A stretch of 64,000 nt of DNA from Catonia carolina (GCA_035578175.1 JAQMRL010000012.1:20642671-20706670); one strand, 5' to 3'; shown: positions 23,795-35,825, counted from the stretch's first letter. A program made the numbers and translations. Notes: a model not told the origin generated them from the letters alone.

Positions 23795-24620
23795 TTTCGT
23801 TTTCGATTTATCTCACCGGAGTGAAGTTAACTACCCTCCGGCAACATAAATCTCATAGCAATGCAGTTTTTATCCTCTAAACCGACGGACGAACACCAAT
23901 CCTTAGTTTTAGACCTCTTTTGGTGGTTAACCCCTATAAAATGTTGTTTGTATCCAACCGAAAATAAATAATATGATTGAGAAATGGTACTTAAAATATT
24001 TCTTAGCAACAGATACTAATTACATTGTTATAAAACATTTTTAATATTCAGATTACATTGTACACTAAGAAGTAGTCCGGCGTAGGTGGGATCGTAGGTG
24101 TACTATAGTACCGACATTGCCGGGATACATGGTGTCAAACTTAAGACTTTTTTTCTCGACTATCAGCTGGTTTAAGTACTTTAAATCAACTGATTATCGG
24201 AAACGAAGGTTCTTTGGTTCAAATCCTATTTGTCGACTTCTTTATTATAGATACCCGAGTTTGGAGCCTTGTTTCTTCAAAACTGCTCGTTCAATTTTAA
24301 TGTGCTATACAAAACAGTTTAGCTGATTTCAATCTGTGCTGTTACATGTTAGTTTTATATTTTTAGCGGTTTTTAATATTGCGATATCAGGATGACTAGA
24401 AAAAAAGAGCTGGATTTTGTTGCTGCAACAGATGGGATATATTTAGTGGCTTATAACTCAAACGTCGCTCGACTGATTTATTTCAGATTTCGCCGGAATA
24501 TAAACTTGCATGTTGTTATTGCATGTACGAAATTTCGGACTTGTAGCTTATTTAAATTTTACGTTATTAGAAAAATTCCGAACCCTTGTTAACTCCGTAA
24601 CTGCTCATTAATTCGGAAAT
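23795..24620 (+). repeat. Second copy of the 10118-10990 block
   Basis: Same order as at 10118: CTCACCGGAGTGAAGTTAAC..., AAGTAGTCCGG, tRNA-like head, then foldback arm from 24232. A long direct duplication, or repeated insertion of a composite element. Confidence 0.65.
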
Positions 24621-25365
24621 TTCAAAAAAACCATTTTATTCAGTTTAAAAAAATACAAATTCATTAATATTATGGAACAGCGGTTGACCAGTTATTCGGC
24701 AGAATTTTTTAAATATTTAAATAATGATAGATGATTCCGAGGCTGGAAGAAACTTAACCGGCTTTTCATCGGATTTATAAAAGCTAAATCAATTTAACTA
24801 CTACGGAATGTACATTATTATGAAAACATTGTATTAAACATAGCTATACATTACTATGTAAAGTAATATGAACCTTTGTAATAATAGAAAAGGTCTTCCT
24901 GTTCATCGTCAATAAGTAGTTGAATGTTACGTTAGAAGACGACTTTAGCAACTAGAGAAAATAACTGAACCGTTGAAAAGACGTGGCAACATGGTTAAGC
25001 TTCTTCCAGCCCCCGCTTCATCTATCATTATTTAAATATTTAAAAAATTCTGCCGAATCGCTTTTGGTCAATCGCTGTTCCATAATATTTATGAAATTGT
25101 ATTACTTATTTTTTTTATACTGAATACAACGATTTTTTGAAATTGCCAAATTAGTAAGCGTTTACGGTGTTAGCAGGGGTATGCTAAATGTCTTAAATTT
25201 CGTACATATAATAATAACAACCAACAATTTTATATTCCGCCGAAATCTGAAATAAATCGGTCGAGTGGTGTTTGAGTTATAACCCTCAAAATGCATCCGA
25301 TCTGCTGCAGCAACAGAAAAACCGGCTCTTCTTTCTACTACTCATCCTGATATCACAGTATCAAA
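24232..25365. mobile_element. Second foldback element, right end lost
   Basis: Left arm 24232-24735, core 24736-25016 (AAGAAACTTAACC... and inverted AAGCTTCTTCC), right arm 25017-about 25365, which breaks off into HLE sequence. Same family as 11102-12389 but the core differs. Confidence 0.7.
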
Positions 25366-25424
25366 AAAAATCATTATTTGAATTGGCAAGTAAAATCCGT
25401 CTGAGTGTTTCACACCAGATTTTT
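25366..25424 (-). mobile_element. HLE 5'-terminal fragment, reverse
   Basis: Only the first approximately 55 bp of the unit (AATTGGCAAG...GAGTGTTTCACACCAGATT). Confidence 0.6.
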
Positions 25425-25475
25425 TTCTTGGTGAATTGCGAGAAAGAAAAACTAAAACTAAGTTATTTGGTTTCG

Positions 25476-26388
25476 ATTTTACTCTCTTCTGCCCTTTATA
25501 GGGAAGGAAAGTAGCCTATTGGTTTCCTGTCAATTTTTCGAAATCGTGTTTTCACCGAGAATACACGTTTTCAGGCCCTCTAAACACAAAAAGACATGTT
25601 GTTATAATCATACTAAGTTGAAAAGTAGAACTTTCGTTAGGTACCACTATGGGACCCGACACGAACATTTTCATTAAAATAATTCAACCGGAAGTTAGTT
25701 ATACTGCCGACAACTAATCTTGAAACCGGAAGTAGTAGTTTATTCGTGTGATATTTTACTTTTTACGATTTTCTCAAAAACGGTTCCTACGATTTTTTAA
25801 AATATCTCATTTACTACAACATTTTTTATGCTCTACAAAATAGGGTAAGCGCCCATGTCTGTTGAAATTCTTGGAGAGGCGTTGCTCTCGGAGAATAATA
25901 TGTTGTTTTTTTCAGATTGCGGCCTTAATATCCATTTTAGGGCAAAAGTGTTTTAAATTGTTGTTTTAAAAGTGTTTCAGATTTATATATATATATATAC
26001 ATACATATATATATATATGTCAAAGTTGTAGAACATTTAAAAACTTAGCCCTACAACTTTTATTCCAAATTTTTTTTGTACAGCGCTTAGTTTAGCGACA
26101 TTTAGTGATTTTTTTCCTTAAAAAACTGTGAAGAAATGAGATTTTTTAAATATTGCGACCTTAGTATGCACTTAACGACAAAAATATAAAGTTGTAGAAA
26201 GTTAAAAATTGTTTACCTTTAATTCACGAATTTTTCTCTACAGAGCCTAGTTTAACGCCAAAATTATGAATTTTTCGGATTTTGAAGTACTTCTTCATTT
26301 ATCGTCATTCACTGATGATTAAAAGGTTATGTATGCTTTTCATTACTTGAATTGGAAAGAGAAAGTCGTGTGAGTGTTTTAAACCAGG
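25476..26388 (-). mobile_element. Divergent HLE, reverse
   Basis: From TTTTACTCTCTTCTGCCC to GAGTGTTTTAAACCAGG. It has AT-repeat sequence at 25985-26020 and both internal modules. 31 bp starting TTAGTTATACTGCCGACAAC also occur at 26670-26700. Confidence 0.7.
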
Positions 26389-26704
26389 TTTATTTTGCTC
26401 CATTTCGACAAAGAAAACTAAAAACAAGTTAACTTTTTCCGGTTACTATTTTTAAGTAAATAACTGAATAACTAAACGTTGTCAATTAAAGCGCAGTCTA
26501 GTCATAAAGTGGAAAATTGGTATTTTAAGGAAATAGATTAAACTGTTTTCAGAATATTACAGTATTATTACTATATTTTATTGAGATATGATCTATTTGC
26601 TTTAATTAACGTAGAATTACAACACGACTAAATTAACTTCGTATATAATATCACTCATTTTATAACGCATTTAGTTATACTGCCGACAACTAATCTTGAA
26701 ACAG
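26389..26704. other. No gene seen
   Basis: AT-rich; only the TATACTGCCGACAACTAATC duplicate is notable. Confidence 0.4.
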
Positions 26705-28276
26705 GTTTTCATTTTCTCTTGCTCTATGTGAATTATAGGAAGGGAAAATATTATTTCCATGTCGACTTTTTACCGGAAATTCACGTTTTCGCTCGTCCTG
26801 AACTCAAAACGGTCACAAAATATCTCAGTAACGGTATTGAAACTTGCACCTTAAGTTAAGAACCACAAGAGGACCAGACAAAAACATTTTCATCAAAATC
26901 GGTCAAGTAGAACTAGTAGTTTATTCATGAAGTTTTTCTGGCTTTTACGATTTTCTCAAAAACGGATCATAAGATTTTTTTAAAAAAATCACTTCATTTA
27001 CTGGATTTTTTTAAGCTGTACAAGTTAGGGCAAGCGGCTTGTCTGCTGAATTTCTTGAGGGGAGTACTCTCGTAATAAAAAACCTTTTTTTTAAAGATAG
27101 CGGCAAAAGCGTATATAATTAAAGTTGTAGAAAGTTAAAAATCTACAACTTTTATTTCAATTTTTTTTATATACAGATTAGTTTAGCGTCAATTTGTGTT
27201 CTTGTTTTTTTTCATCAAAATCAATAAAAAAAATATTGTCAAAATATTGTTATTATCAATATATATAAATAAATAATAAATATTTATTTCATTGTAGCCG
27301 TAATTTGCATTTAAAAATACACAAAAGTTTACATAATTAAAGTTATAGAAAATTTTAATAAACCAAGTTTTATTTCAAGTTTTTTTCCTACAGATGCTAG
27401 GTTAGCAGAAGTTGATTTTCATGTAGGTTCATTCACTCATTATTGAATCGGTCATTTCAGAAAGCCTATAAGTCAAAAAAGTATCTTGGAAAAATTGAAA
27501 AACTTGTAATTTACTACTTTTCAATAAAAAAACAATATTAAAAAATATAATTGTTTAGAGGGCTGTCCCCTTTAATAAAAAATGAATTTTTTGTCTTTTT
27601 AAAGATAAGCTACTCATTTTAAAAACGTTGAAAATTTTGACTTCAGGTGTGTTTCTAAAATAAATTGGAGTAAAATGTTAACTTACGTGTTTTCTGTAAA
27701 ATGAGTTGTTAGACCAGAAGAAAATTGTGTTGTACTGTAGTATTCATTTATTTATTTCACTAGTTTACGTTAGTGAATTAAAATAGTTTTTGCAGTAATA
27801 AAAATTGAAATTCGTAACGTAAGAAAGAAAAATGTTGATTTTCATGACTATTTATTTATGTTCATTGTCGTCGTCACAAACAGTAGTTATCTCCCTTAAA
27901 AAGATTTTTGCTCAGAAACTTTTTAAAGCCTCTTTCACTAGAAAGTAGAGCTTAAGCTTAAAAAATCATCCACTTTCATTTCTTAATTAGCAGGAAGCAC
28001 TTTATATCAGTTAGGATATGCCGTTCTAAGTGTTATATTATCCTACTACTTAATGAAAGCCCGACTTTTGTGATTTTTGTAGGGATGGTGTGTTTACATT
28101 CAGTTAAATACACTAAAAACAAATGTAAAATTTTGACTAATGGGCTTTCTGAAATGACTGATTCAATTAGTATTAGCTTATTTCTTTCATTTTACATTGT
28201 TTACTCATGATTAAACGTAGATTATATTGTAAATTATTTACATTGGTAAGAGAAAGTCGTGTGAGTGTTTCACCAG
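26705..28276 (-). mobile_element. Divergent HLE with a TIR element inside
   Basis: Reverse unit from TTCATTTTCTCTTGCTC to GTGTTTCACCAGA; about 850 bp without the insert at 27443-28166. Confidence 0.7.
27443..28166. mobile_element. 724-bp TIR element, possible TTA duplication
   Basis: Ends TTGAATCGGTCATTTCAGAA and, inverted, TTGAATCAGTCATTTCAGAA, both running on into AGCC, about 24 bp with one mismatch. TTA flanks both ends (27440-27442, 28167-28169), which would fit PIF/Harbinger. AT-rich interior without coding signal. Confidence 0.65.
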
Positions 28277-28833
28277 ATTTTTTTATTCTTGTTTGTTGCA
28301 CGTATGACATTAAAAATAATTGTTACTGAAGACAATTAACAAAAACCATAATGACGCTGAAATAAACAACCATTTATATAAAAAAAACATTGTATGTTAT
28401 TAAAAAGCAAAAAGGAACTTGCCAATACAATAAAGGATTTTTAAACCAAGTACAGATTGGCGGGTCAAAGACGGTACAAACATAAACTGTCTTGCGTTTG
28501 CAAACGACCTAGCGATCGTTTCTAGAAACACAGAAATAGCAATAAAACTATTCAGCATGTTAAAAGAACAAGTGATCAAATAAGCTGGACTACAGACTTC
28601 CTTCGAGAAAACTAAACGCATAACGAACATCAAATTCAGCCAAGTATTCACCTAAAGACACAGTACAGAAAAATAAGGCAAGGTGATAGCTTCCAAGTAC
28701 CTGGGGAAGGTAAAACTACCAACGACTAGCGAAAAGGAATTGAACAACATCATACGAGGAAAGGTGACCGGTGCACTTCGAGGAGCTCACCACCTGTATA
28801 AGAAGCTCTCTCAAGACAAGCCAAGACTAGACA

Positions 28834-29235
28834 TTGTTGTTTAGGTCATCAGCTGAAAGGCTGGTTTGAACTCCTAGAGATTTTACTAAGTAAAACGAGG
28901 AGTGAAGTAGTTTACCAGTGCCTTCTTTAGGCCTACTGAGTGGAAAATTATGCTTATCAGCAAGCCAGGCCCTCTGAAAAGCATCCACTTTCCACCCTGC
29001 AAATGACACCTTCACTTCATACACCACAGGGTCTGGCTGTATAATGATGAAATTCATTACTCTGAGAGGAGATAACTCTTGACTAGTGTCTTTTACACCT
29101 CTACGTTTCCTGTTTTTAAATGCTTCGGTTATATAATTGGCTGACCACGTGATAAGAAACAGAATTATTTTTTATAGCTCTGGAACGAACAGATCGAGTG
29201 CAAATAATTTCACGCTTCAACTGCCTGTTATGGGC
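28834..29235 (-). repeat. SINE-4 copy 2
   Basis: Flanks AAGACTAGACAT and AAGTCTGGACAT are a 12-bp imperfect duplication. Shares the frame MNFIIIQPDPVVYEVKVSFA with the other copies. Confidence 0.8.
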
Positions 29236-29472
29236 AAGTCTGGACATAATACTTTAGTAAAACCTGTGTGTTTGTACGCTACAGAAAGGAGAGAAATTTG
29301 AGAGAAAGATCCTCCGCAAAATAATGGGTCCGAAGATAGTGGACGGACAGTAATATAGGTAACGAGGTCGAGAAGAGTTGTAGAGGGAAAATGAACGATT
29401 GGAAAAAGAAAACTAAAATTCTGCAGACACCTGTATAGATATTGATAAAAACGGTTGATAAAACAAATTTTT

Positions 29473-29644
29473 GGCCGCCTCCGTAGCGTAGTGGTTAGCG
29501 CGTTAGCCTGCCACGCGAAGGTCCCGGGTTCGATTCCCGGCCAGGGTCTGCAAATTTTCACTTGTCAAATCCCACAGTTAATGTTACATTATCCACCGTA
29601 TTCGCTAATGACCAAGCAGTTGATGCGACTTTAAATAATTAAAA
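29473..29644 (+). repeat. SINE-1 copy (tRNA-derived)
   Basis: A-box AGCGTAGTGGTTAGCGCGTT and B-box GGTTCGATTCC; tail GCTAATGACCAAGCAGTTGA...TTTAAATAATTAAAAAAAA. Flanked by AAAACAAATTTTT on both sides. It looks like a tRNA but lacks a proper acceptor stem, so it is not a tRNA gene. Confidence 0.88.
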
Positions 29645-30352
29645 AAAACAAATTTTTATCTCTAAACAATAGACCTAAGTTGTCGGATAAATGATTTAAA
29701 GAAGTCAGAAAGTATGTTAAGAAAACTGGAATAAACCGATAAAACCTAATGAATCGAACCTTAAAACAACTAAATTAGGACTTTAAGGGCTTCCATGAAG
29801 AGCAAAAACAAAAACTTTGGACAGAAGAAAGGAGAAAGGAGAAAAGAAAGGAGAAAGGAGTATAGTTAGCGAATGCTGAGAATGTTGGCTACAAAAGAGC
29901 TTCCAGTAACGTCTAAAGTCACCTTATGTGGTCTAAAATTGGCCCAATACAATTGGAAAAAATAAAATTCAACCTTAATTTGGTCTGATAGTACTCCTAG
30001 TTGCATGCGTTATAATGAGTTTAGAAAACGGACACAACATGTAAAATTGTTATCGCAGCTATTTATGATAACCGTATGCCTAAATCATTATTACCGTTAT
30101 GCTTTTAAACGTAAATGTTCCATATTCATGTTCACCTTATCTTTATTTCATTTTTGCGGAGGAGCCCTGACAGCCACGCTTTGAGTCCAACATTTTTTTT
30201 CATCTTCCAGATATTTCCTGATTTTTCAACCTTTGGCCACCGTTCTTTCATTAACGGAGATATTCTTTCCCTTTCTTGAACTCAAGTATTTTTATGGGGT
30301 TTACTTTCAAACTGATCATTTGTTTTTTTAATACGTTATGATCTAAACTAGG

Positions 30353-30425
30353 TGCCAGGTGTGCACAACCTTTTTGTGACGGTGGGCCAATTAATTACTG
30401 ATTTTTCGAGCCGGGCCGCAGGAAG
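30353..30425 (+). repeat. Possible hAT terminus fragment
   Basis: CCAGGTGTGCACAACCTTTT, then CGGTGGGCC and GAGCCGGGCCGCAGG, resembles ends of hAT-type MITEs. No partner end found. Confidence 0.3.
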
Positions 30426-30558
30426 AAAAATTGTCATACGTTTCATTTACTTATGGTTAAATTTTAAAACCCAACTATTTTATGGTACAGTGAGCGACAG
30501 AACTATATACGACTAATATCGTACTGCAACTTTGTACAGCCTAAATACAGGTACTCCT

Positions 30559-30727
30559 GGATTTTTTTTTTTTGTTTAACGTCCGACTCTTTTGCAATTA
30601 CTGCTAATGCAGACGGTGAAGGATGAAATGATTTTTTTGTAACGTATGAAAATATGCCCTACCAGAGTGGGATTCGAACCCAAGACCGCATGATGAGAGG
30701 CGAGCACGTTATCAACTACGTGCTCCT
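30559..30727 (-). repeat. SINE-2 copy, full length
   Basis: Minus strand: tRNA-like head with GTAGTTGATAACGTGCTC and GGGTTCGAATCCC, tail CACCGTCTGCATTAGCAGTA ending GTCGGACGTTAAAC plus poly(A). CTCCTGGATTT and CTCCTTGATTT flank it. Confidence 0.85.
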
Positions 30728-32310
30728 TGATTTACGCAGTTAATTCGTTCCGAAAAATCGGCGCGTAAATCAAGACCACGTTTCCCATAGGATTACGTTG
30801 TAGTACTAATGATGTGATTCGTTCCAAAGCAAGGATAAAAACAATTTTAAAATGTTGATTTTGGTTAAACATGATGTAATTTAAACTAAAATAACAAAAA
30901 TATTACAAATCAAGCACATAATAAAAATACAGTTTCTAATTACACCGACAAAATCATGTTGGTTTACAGTTTTGTATCATCAATTAAAAAAAGTTTACTA
31001 TGATACCTTATTCTAGCCTTGGTTTCTTAAACAAAGGATCACGTTTTGTTTGTTTAGTAGAATACTTGTTCGTCAAGCGCCATTCCGCAACAATTAACTT
31101 CACTTTTAATACTGTTGATTACTTTATCACTTCTCACAGTTTCGGGACCATTTTCTTTTATGTATTCGCAGAAGTTTTCTAAATGTTCGAAAGCTTCACG
31201 TAAACTTTTCACATTTTTTCGATATATTTAGCCATTTTCGTGGTACTTTAGTTTGAAACGAGTTCTAGAACAATTTTTCGAAAACATTTAAAAATATTTC
31301 GTACTTTTCTTCAAGGTTTTGAAATTTAGAAACTGTTTATTATTGTCAACTATTTATCTTTAATTTTGTGTGTATAAAAAGACTTTACGGTAATTAGAAC
31401 GGAAAAATGAGCAAATAAACGATTTAATGCCGGAACGCTGGGCGGCCATCTTTAATCGCCATTTTGGTCGATTTCGCCGGAGTTTTTTTTTGGCAACATT
31501 AGATATTCTTGATGAGGAGGTTAAAACGAACACGTTGATGTACGAAAAGTTGTGATGTGGACGGGGATGCACGGTAACCCTATCTGGCCCACGGACTAAT
31601 AGTAAAAAAATCCTATGCGCTTGCGCAAACTGAAGACTGGGGAAGAGTTCCCCCTCTGACTGCCTTATTGTGATAGAGCAGCATCAGCGATGATAAACCG
31701 CAGGATATTAGCAGCAGTAGGGAAATGATATCGATGTAGAGAAGTGGGAGAGGCGAAAACAGTACAAGTAGAGCAGCCCACATTTTCCAAGTATTTAAAG
31801 ATTGTAAAATGATAAGTAGAAACGTTTGTCTTTAGTTTGATTACTTTTATCATGTTCCAGTCAAGCGGGAAAGCGTTAGAACGATCTCGATTGTTTGTGA
31901 TCCTCGAAAAATCAGATCAAAGGCTGCATATATAAAAACTGTTTGCGCCATTGAATTAGTTGTTATTTGAATCGTGAATGGAAAGTTTTATCGGGCCATT
32001 AAAATAGTGCCGTTACGGAACCGGTTCTGAATTACCTTAAGAGTGTGTTTGCGTACGGGTAGTAGAAAATGGTTGTGGATAGGTAAATCAATTGATTTGA
32101 TTTGTAAAGGACAGTGTCTTTATTATTATCAAGTGTAGTTTAAGTTTAATATTAATTATTGTCAATAAATAATTGTTATAAGTTTTAAGGAAGTTTATTT
32201 AGTATACCTAGATCCTGAATGAACCTAGATTTAGGTGTTATAATATTGATGTAGTTACTGGATTCACAAGATTGCCTTTGGTTTTAACTTATCGCGGAAC
32301 CTTTTGTTGG
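30728..32310. other. No gene recognised
   Basis: About 1.6 kb of AT-rich sequence. Short frames (31000-31182, 31360-31572) lack recognisable domains. 31430-31490 is GC-richer. Any upstream peptidase exon here is not visible to me. Confidence 0.4.
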
Positions 32311-32319
32311 TTAATTGTA

Positions 32320-32640
32320 CGAATATAGGGCTAACTGTTACCGTAAACAGAAATGTGGGTTTCTCGAAAACGCGGTCGAACTGTTCACAGTGCTGAACAA
32401 AATTTATATGCAATGTAATAAAATGTTGTAAAGTTGTTGAAACTAAACAAAAATATCTTTCCGTGCCTCTTAACAAAAGCCGTGAGTGAGCGGCTAACTA
32501 CTGTGATATTTCTCTTTCCACAATTCGAAAAATAAAGAAGGAAGTTAAAGACAGTGAAGAAGATAATTCTTCGTCAGTACTTTTTTTGACACCTAATAAA
32601 AACATGAAACGGTTATATCAATAAAAAACTGATACCGACA
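32320..32640 (+). pseudogene. TE-encoded HTH ORF, uninterrupted copy
   Basis: Paralog of 14352-14508 plus 15477-15560: RGRTVHSAEQNL..., a frameshift, then ANYCDISLSTIRKIKKEVKD and SEEDNSSSVLF. It has stops and shifts, so it is dead. The intact STI-RKIKKE join gives the empty site for the HLE at 14513. Confidence 0.6.
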
Positions 32641-32986
32641 TGTGAAATGTTATTACCGTTTTTGAAAGAAAGGCTAAATTTCAGTTGGAAACTTTGTACG
32701 TTAAGAAAAATTTTAAAGGAAATGGGGGTTTAAGTGGAAAAAGTGTCAGTCACAACGAAGTATATTAATTGAAAGGCAACATGTGGTTAACAAACAGTGC
32801 AATTGCACGATTGTAAAATATAGTGTCACACTATTGAGGTTGGCAACACAGTCAGATTTCCCTTCCCTTCCTCACAACCCTTCCATACGCAAAAGCTAAT
32901 CTCGTGACTTCACCATCTATAACAGCACATAGGCTATATATTTGTCACCGGATGGTGACATTAAGTGGCAACCTTATTAATTTGGT

Positions 32987-33002
32987 GGCCCTGAAAAGGG
33001 CC
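32987..33002 (-). terminator. Histone-type mRNA 3' stem-loop, copy 2
   Basis: Identical 16-nt stem-loop and near-identical flanks to copy 1, although the two elements have diverged elsewhere. Confidence 0.6.
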
Positions 33003-33387
33003 GTTTAAGCGGTGGTCGTCTGTTGTAGTCGTCGTGGCGGTTGAGGAGCTGGGCGACACGGCGTGTCGTCGTCCAGCGGAGACGTCATCTTCTTCCCTCG
33101 CAGTAGTGCGTCGATGGCTGCTTCGTCGGGTCCGGTGGGCGTAAGGCTTGGTCGAGGGACCGCTGTGGGCATCGCTCGCGTCAGCGGGCGATGACGGTCC
33201 GGTCGACGGCTTACGGTGACGGGTCGGCGAGCGGAAGCATCATCTTCTCTCTTGCGGGGTCGTCGACTAGTCCTCGCTGGAGTCCGGCAGCCGTGTGCGG
33301 TGGTGGACGTCTCGTCGTTGTCTGGATCGAAGTGAAGGTCTCGGTGTCTTGATTAGAATTGAATCGACTCGGCTCAGTGCAGCGCTC

Positions 33388-33396
33388 TTTATATAG
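33388..33396 (-). promoter_or_regulatory. TATA box of LTR copy 2
   Basis: CTATATAAA followed by GAGCGCTG, the same context as in copy 1. Confidence 0.5.
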
Positions 33397-33632
33397 CTGC
33401 CAAGAGCGCTGTTGTAGAGAGCGGCTACTGGCTTGGCCTTGATGACAAAGGCAGCCGAAAGGTTTGTCGGGCGCCGCTACAGGGCTTTGTCGCTTCGCCG
33501 CTAAAGAGTCCATCGCGCCGACAAAGGCCGGAAGAAGTATTAAAGGCCGGCAACACAGTAAATGATTAATTAGAAGGGGTGGCGGTGACATATTGTAAGA
33601 ATATTTTTCTAAATTAATTTTTTTATTTTCAG

Positions 33633-33768
33633 GTACTGCCCAAAATGAACTTAAGTATTGAACCTTGTGAGGATTTTCGATCGTTTACGTGTGGATCGTG
33701 GCTGTCTACAACACCAATGCCAAAAACACGAAGCGAATGGGGGTTGAAGCAGAAATTACAATATGACT
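33633..33768 (+). CDS. M13 peptidase exon A (PCEDF motif)
   Basis: Acceptor TTTTATTTTCAG precedes 33633 and donor GTAAGT follows 33768. It reads in phase 0 as VLPKMNLSIEPCEDFRSFTC and then GSWL, the conserved start of the M13 N-terminal domain with its disulfide cysteines. It ends one base into a codon. A solo LTR ends only 42 bp upstream, so the polypyrimidine tract is squeezed between that element and the exon. Confidence 0.9.
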
Positions 33769-34959
33769 GTAAGTATTGGCCGAATTAATAAAAATTTAGT
33801 GGGTTTTAAGAGATGATAATATTGGGTGTTGTGAACAAATAGTAGTAGTTGCTTAAACTACGTAAATTTGAAGTAAATACTTCTATTGGAGTGAATAAAA
33901 TTGCGTGTAGTACGTACTTAACCAACTACTAAGTAATTACTATAACTTTTCCGGTTGATATAATAACTACTACAAATTTCCAAGTTCATACTTAAAATTT
34001 AGTTGATACTATTGATAGAAAAGTATCAAAGAAACCTTCGCGCTGTGAGTAGTGCACAACTAGACAAACTGTTTTCAACTGATCCCCTCTACTAGCAGGC
34101 TGTGCGAGAGAGAAAGTGTGACGAGTCCATCGTTTTTGCTCTCTCTGCGCAGTAGAGTTCATTTTTAGGAGGTTCTTTTGTGTGTGCACGCATTATAGTA
34201 TACTGTAGTTTATTTATTTATTTAATTAATTAATTAGATTGTTTACAACAGGCCAAAAGTGATAGAAACAATATTACATATAAAGTAAACAGTAACTTAT
34301 TACAAACTAAACCACAATTACACAAATATAAATTAATGTACTGTACCTTAATCATAAACTTATACAGAGAGATGAAAAAGTACCCAACTTAATTGGGTAG
34401 AGAGAGAGAGCGTCAATATGAAAACTCCAGTTTGCAAACAAAGAACGGTTCCGAAAGACAAACATACATAAAACATAGGTACATAAAGAAAACAAAAATA
34501 TAAAAAAAACCCATACCAATACATAAAAAAATACTAAATAACCAAAAATACCGGGCAAATAAACTACATTAAACAATTAAACCATTTCTCTCCTGGAGCT
34601 TGTCAACCTAAACGAGGCTTGACTCTGATGAAACGGAGATCTAAGGAAATAATTTCATCTATTGAATTAAAATTCACTAGCATAGTACTTAACGGAGAAT
34701 GGTTAGCATAATTAGTTGAACAGGTCTTCCGGTTGAACAAATATTTGGAGCGATTATTGAAACTTGGGACATTTGGGACATACTTGTTATTTCTTAAGGT
34801 AGCTGTTTCAGTTACTTCTTGTATAGAAATGGCAGCTTTCATGCAATTGCGGAATGAAAACAAATATTGAGACCGACGGGGCATTTAAGCTCGATAAATG
34901 TAAAATATTTTATGGTTTGACAGTGAAAATATTGAATATTTAACAAATTTATTTTTTAT
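33769..34959. other. Intron sequence, no gene seen
   Basis: AT-rich, with a run of ATTT/AATT repeats at 34205-34235. Short frames on the minus strand (34352-34884) have no recognisable domain. Confidence 0.4.
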
Positions 34960-35700
34960 GCGTTAACGAAAGGTGGTGCGTTCCCCCTACATGGCAGATG
35001 GAAACGTTTTGGGATACCTCTGCGATGGCGGTTTTCAGAGCGGTGTAGCCGAGGATTTTGAAATTCACGGAACAACTGTATGCAAAGTTATTGACTAGGT
35101 TACCGAGAAGATTGTACAAAAAGTCATCACTGGATAAAATTCCCGATTACTGCAATGGAAATAAATGAAGCGAAATCACTGCGCGTTGGACTGCACCCAT
35201 ATTAGGATTTTGAAACCTACATTATTTGGTGGCGGATATGTCAATCGATGAGGATATATCAGCATAAATGTACAAGGAACGTGTGATGCCAAGAAGATAA
35301 TAAACAAGTATTGATAACCCAGTGGCCAGAAGCGTGCACGACAGCCGTATTTGGAGACTGTTCCGTTAACGAAAAATTATCACAGTTTGATGGTGCTACT
35401 TGTGTTTTAGGGAACAGCGGTTACGGAATTTACCCTGGCTGGTCACCCCATTTATACACCCACAAAATAGACAGCAACAGCAATTTAACATTTTACATGC
35501 TAAAGAAAAAGTAATTATTGATTGGCTTTTAGGTCAATTAAAACAACGCTTTTCGATTCTTGGCAATACCATAAAAGTTTCATTAGAAAAAGTGCCCAAA
35601 ATAATTGTCTGCTGTGCTGTTAAAGAACATTGTAAAGCATCAGAATGATGAATTCAAATTATGAACAGACAAAATTACAGGAATTAGCAGCTACAGAATT
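34960..35700 (+). pseudogene. PIF/Harbinger transposase relic
   Basis: Broken frames: SHHWIKFP near 35130, then VFGDCSVNEKLSQFDGATCV, LGNSGYGIYPWLVTPFIHPQ (family form LGDSGYxLxPWLxTP, catalytic Asp here Asn), HAKEKVIIDW and LKQRFSILGNTIKVSLEKVP (35400-35648). Stops and frameshifts throughout. In the first peptidase intron. Confidence 0.75.
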
Positions 35701-35825
35701 GTATCAGATGACCTAGATGCATTAATAGGCTTATTTACTTTAGCGAGCGATTCATGTAGTGTGTACTACATTATTTAGTAGTAGTAACTACTACATACTT
35801 ATCCGGCTAAAACTTACTTTAAAAA

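Larger units (their letters stand above)
28384..29960 (+). pseudogene. Non-LTR RT fragment with two SINE insertions
   Basis: RT remnant: LAFANDLAIVSRNTEIAIKL (the FADD box as FAND), then KYLGKVKLPTTSEKELNNII and RGKVTGALRGAHHLYKK. It is cut at 28834 by SINE-4, resumes at 29236 with KFERKILRKIMGPKIVD-type sequence, is cut at 29473 by SINE-1 and resumes to about 29960. Same family as 43865-44830 and 59530-61250. Confidence 0.75.
32943..33590 (-). mobile_element. Solo-LTR-like element with histone stem-loop, copy 2
   Basis: 648 bp, GC-rich, begins TGTCACC and ends GGTGACA, and is flanked by TATT on both sides (32939-32942, 33591-33594). TG...CA ends plus a 4-bp duplication fit a solo LTR. On the minus strand a TATA box (33388-33396) is followed about 390 nt later by GGCCCTTTTCAGGGCC (32987-33002). 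No gag or pol is present. Copy 1 lies at 3678-4298. The element stands in the intron 42 bp before exon A of the peptidase, antisense to it. A derived histone-type gene is the alternative reading. Confidence 0.65.

Noticed and set aside
29473..29560. tRNA gene candidate
   Set aside because: A and B boxes are present, but it continues into a shared SINE tail and is flanked by a 13-bp duplication; it is a SINE head.
30999..31572. Short ORFs at 31000-31182 and 31360-31572
   Set aside because: No domain, homologous repeat or codon signal that I can see.
32943..33590. Genuine histone gene because of the stem-loop
   Set aside because: No frame encodes a histone; two dispersed copies with TG...CA ends and 4-bp duplications argue for a mobile element.
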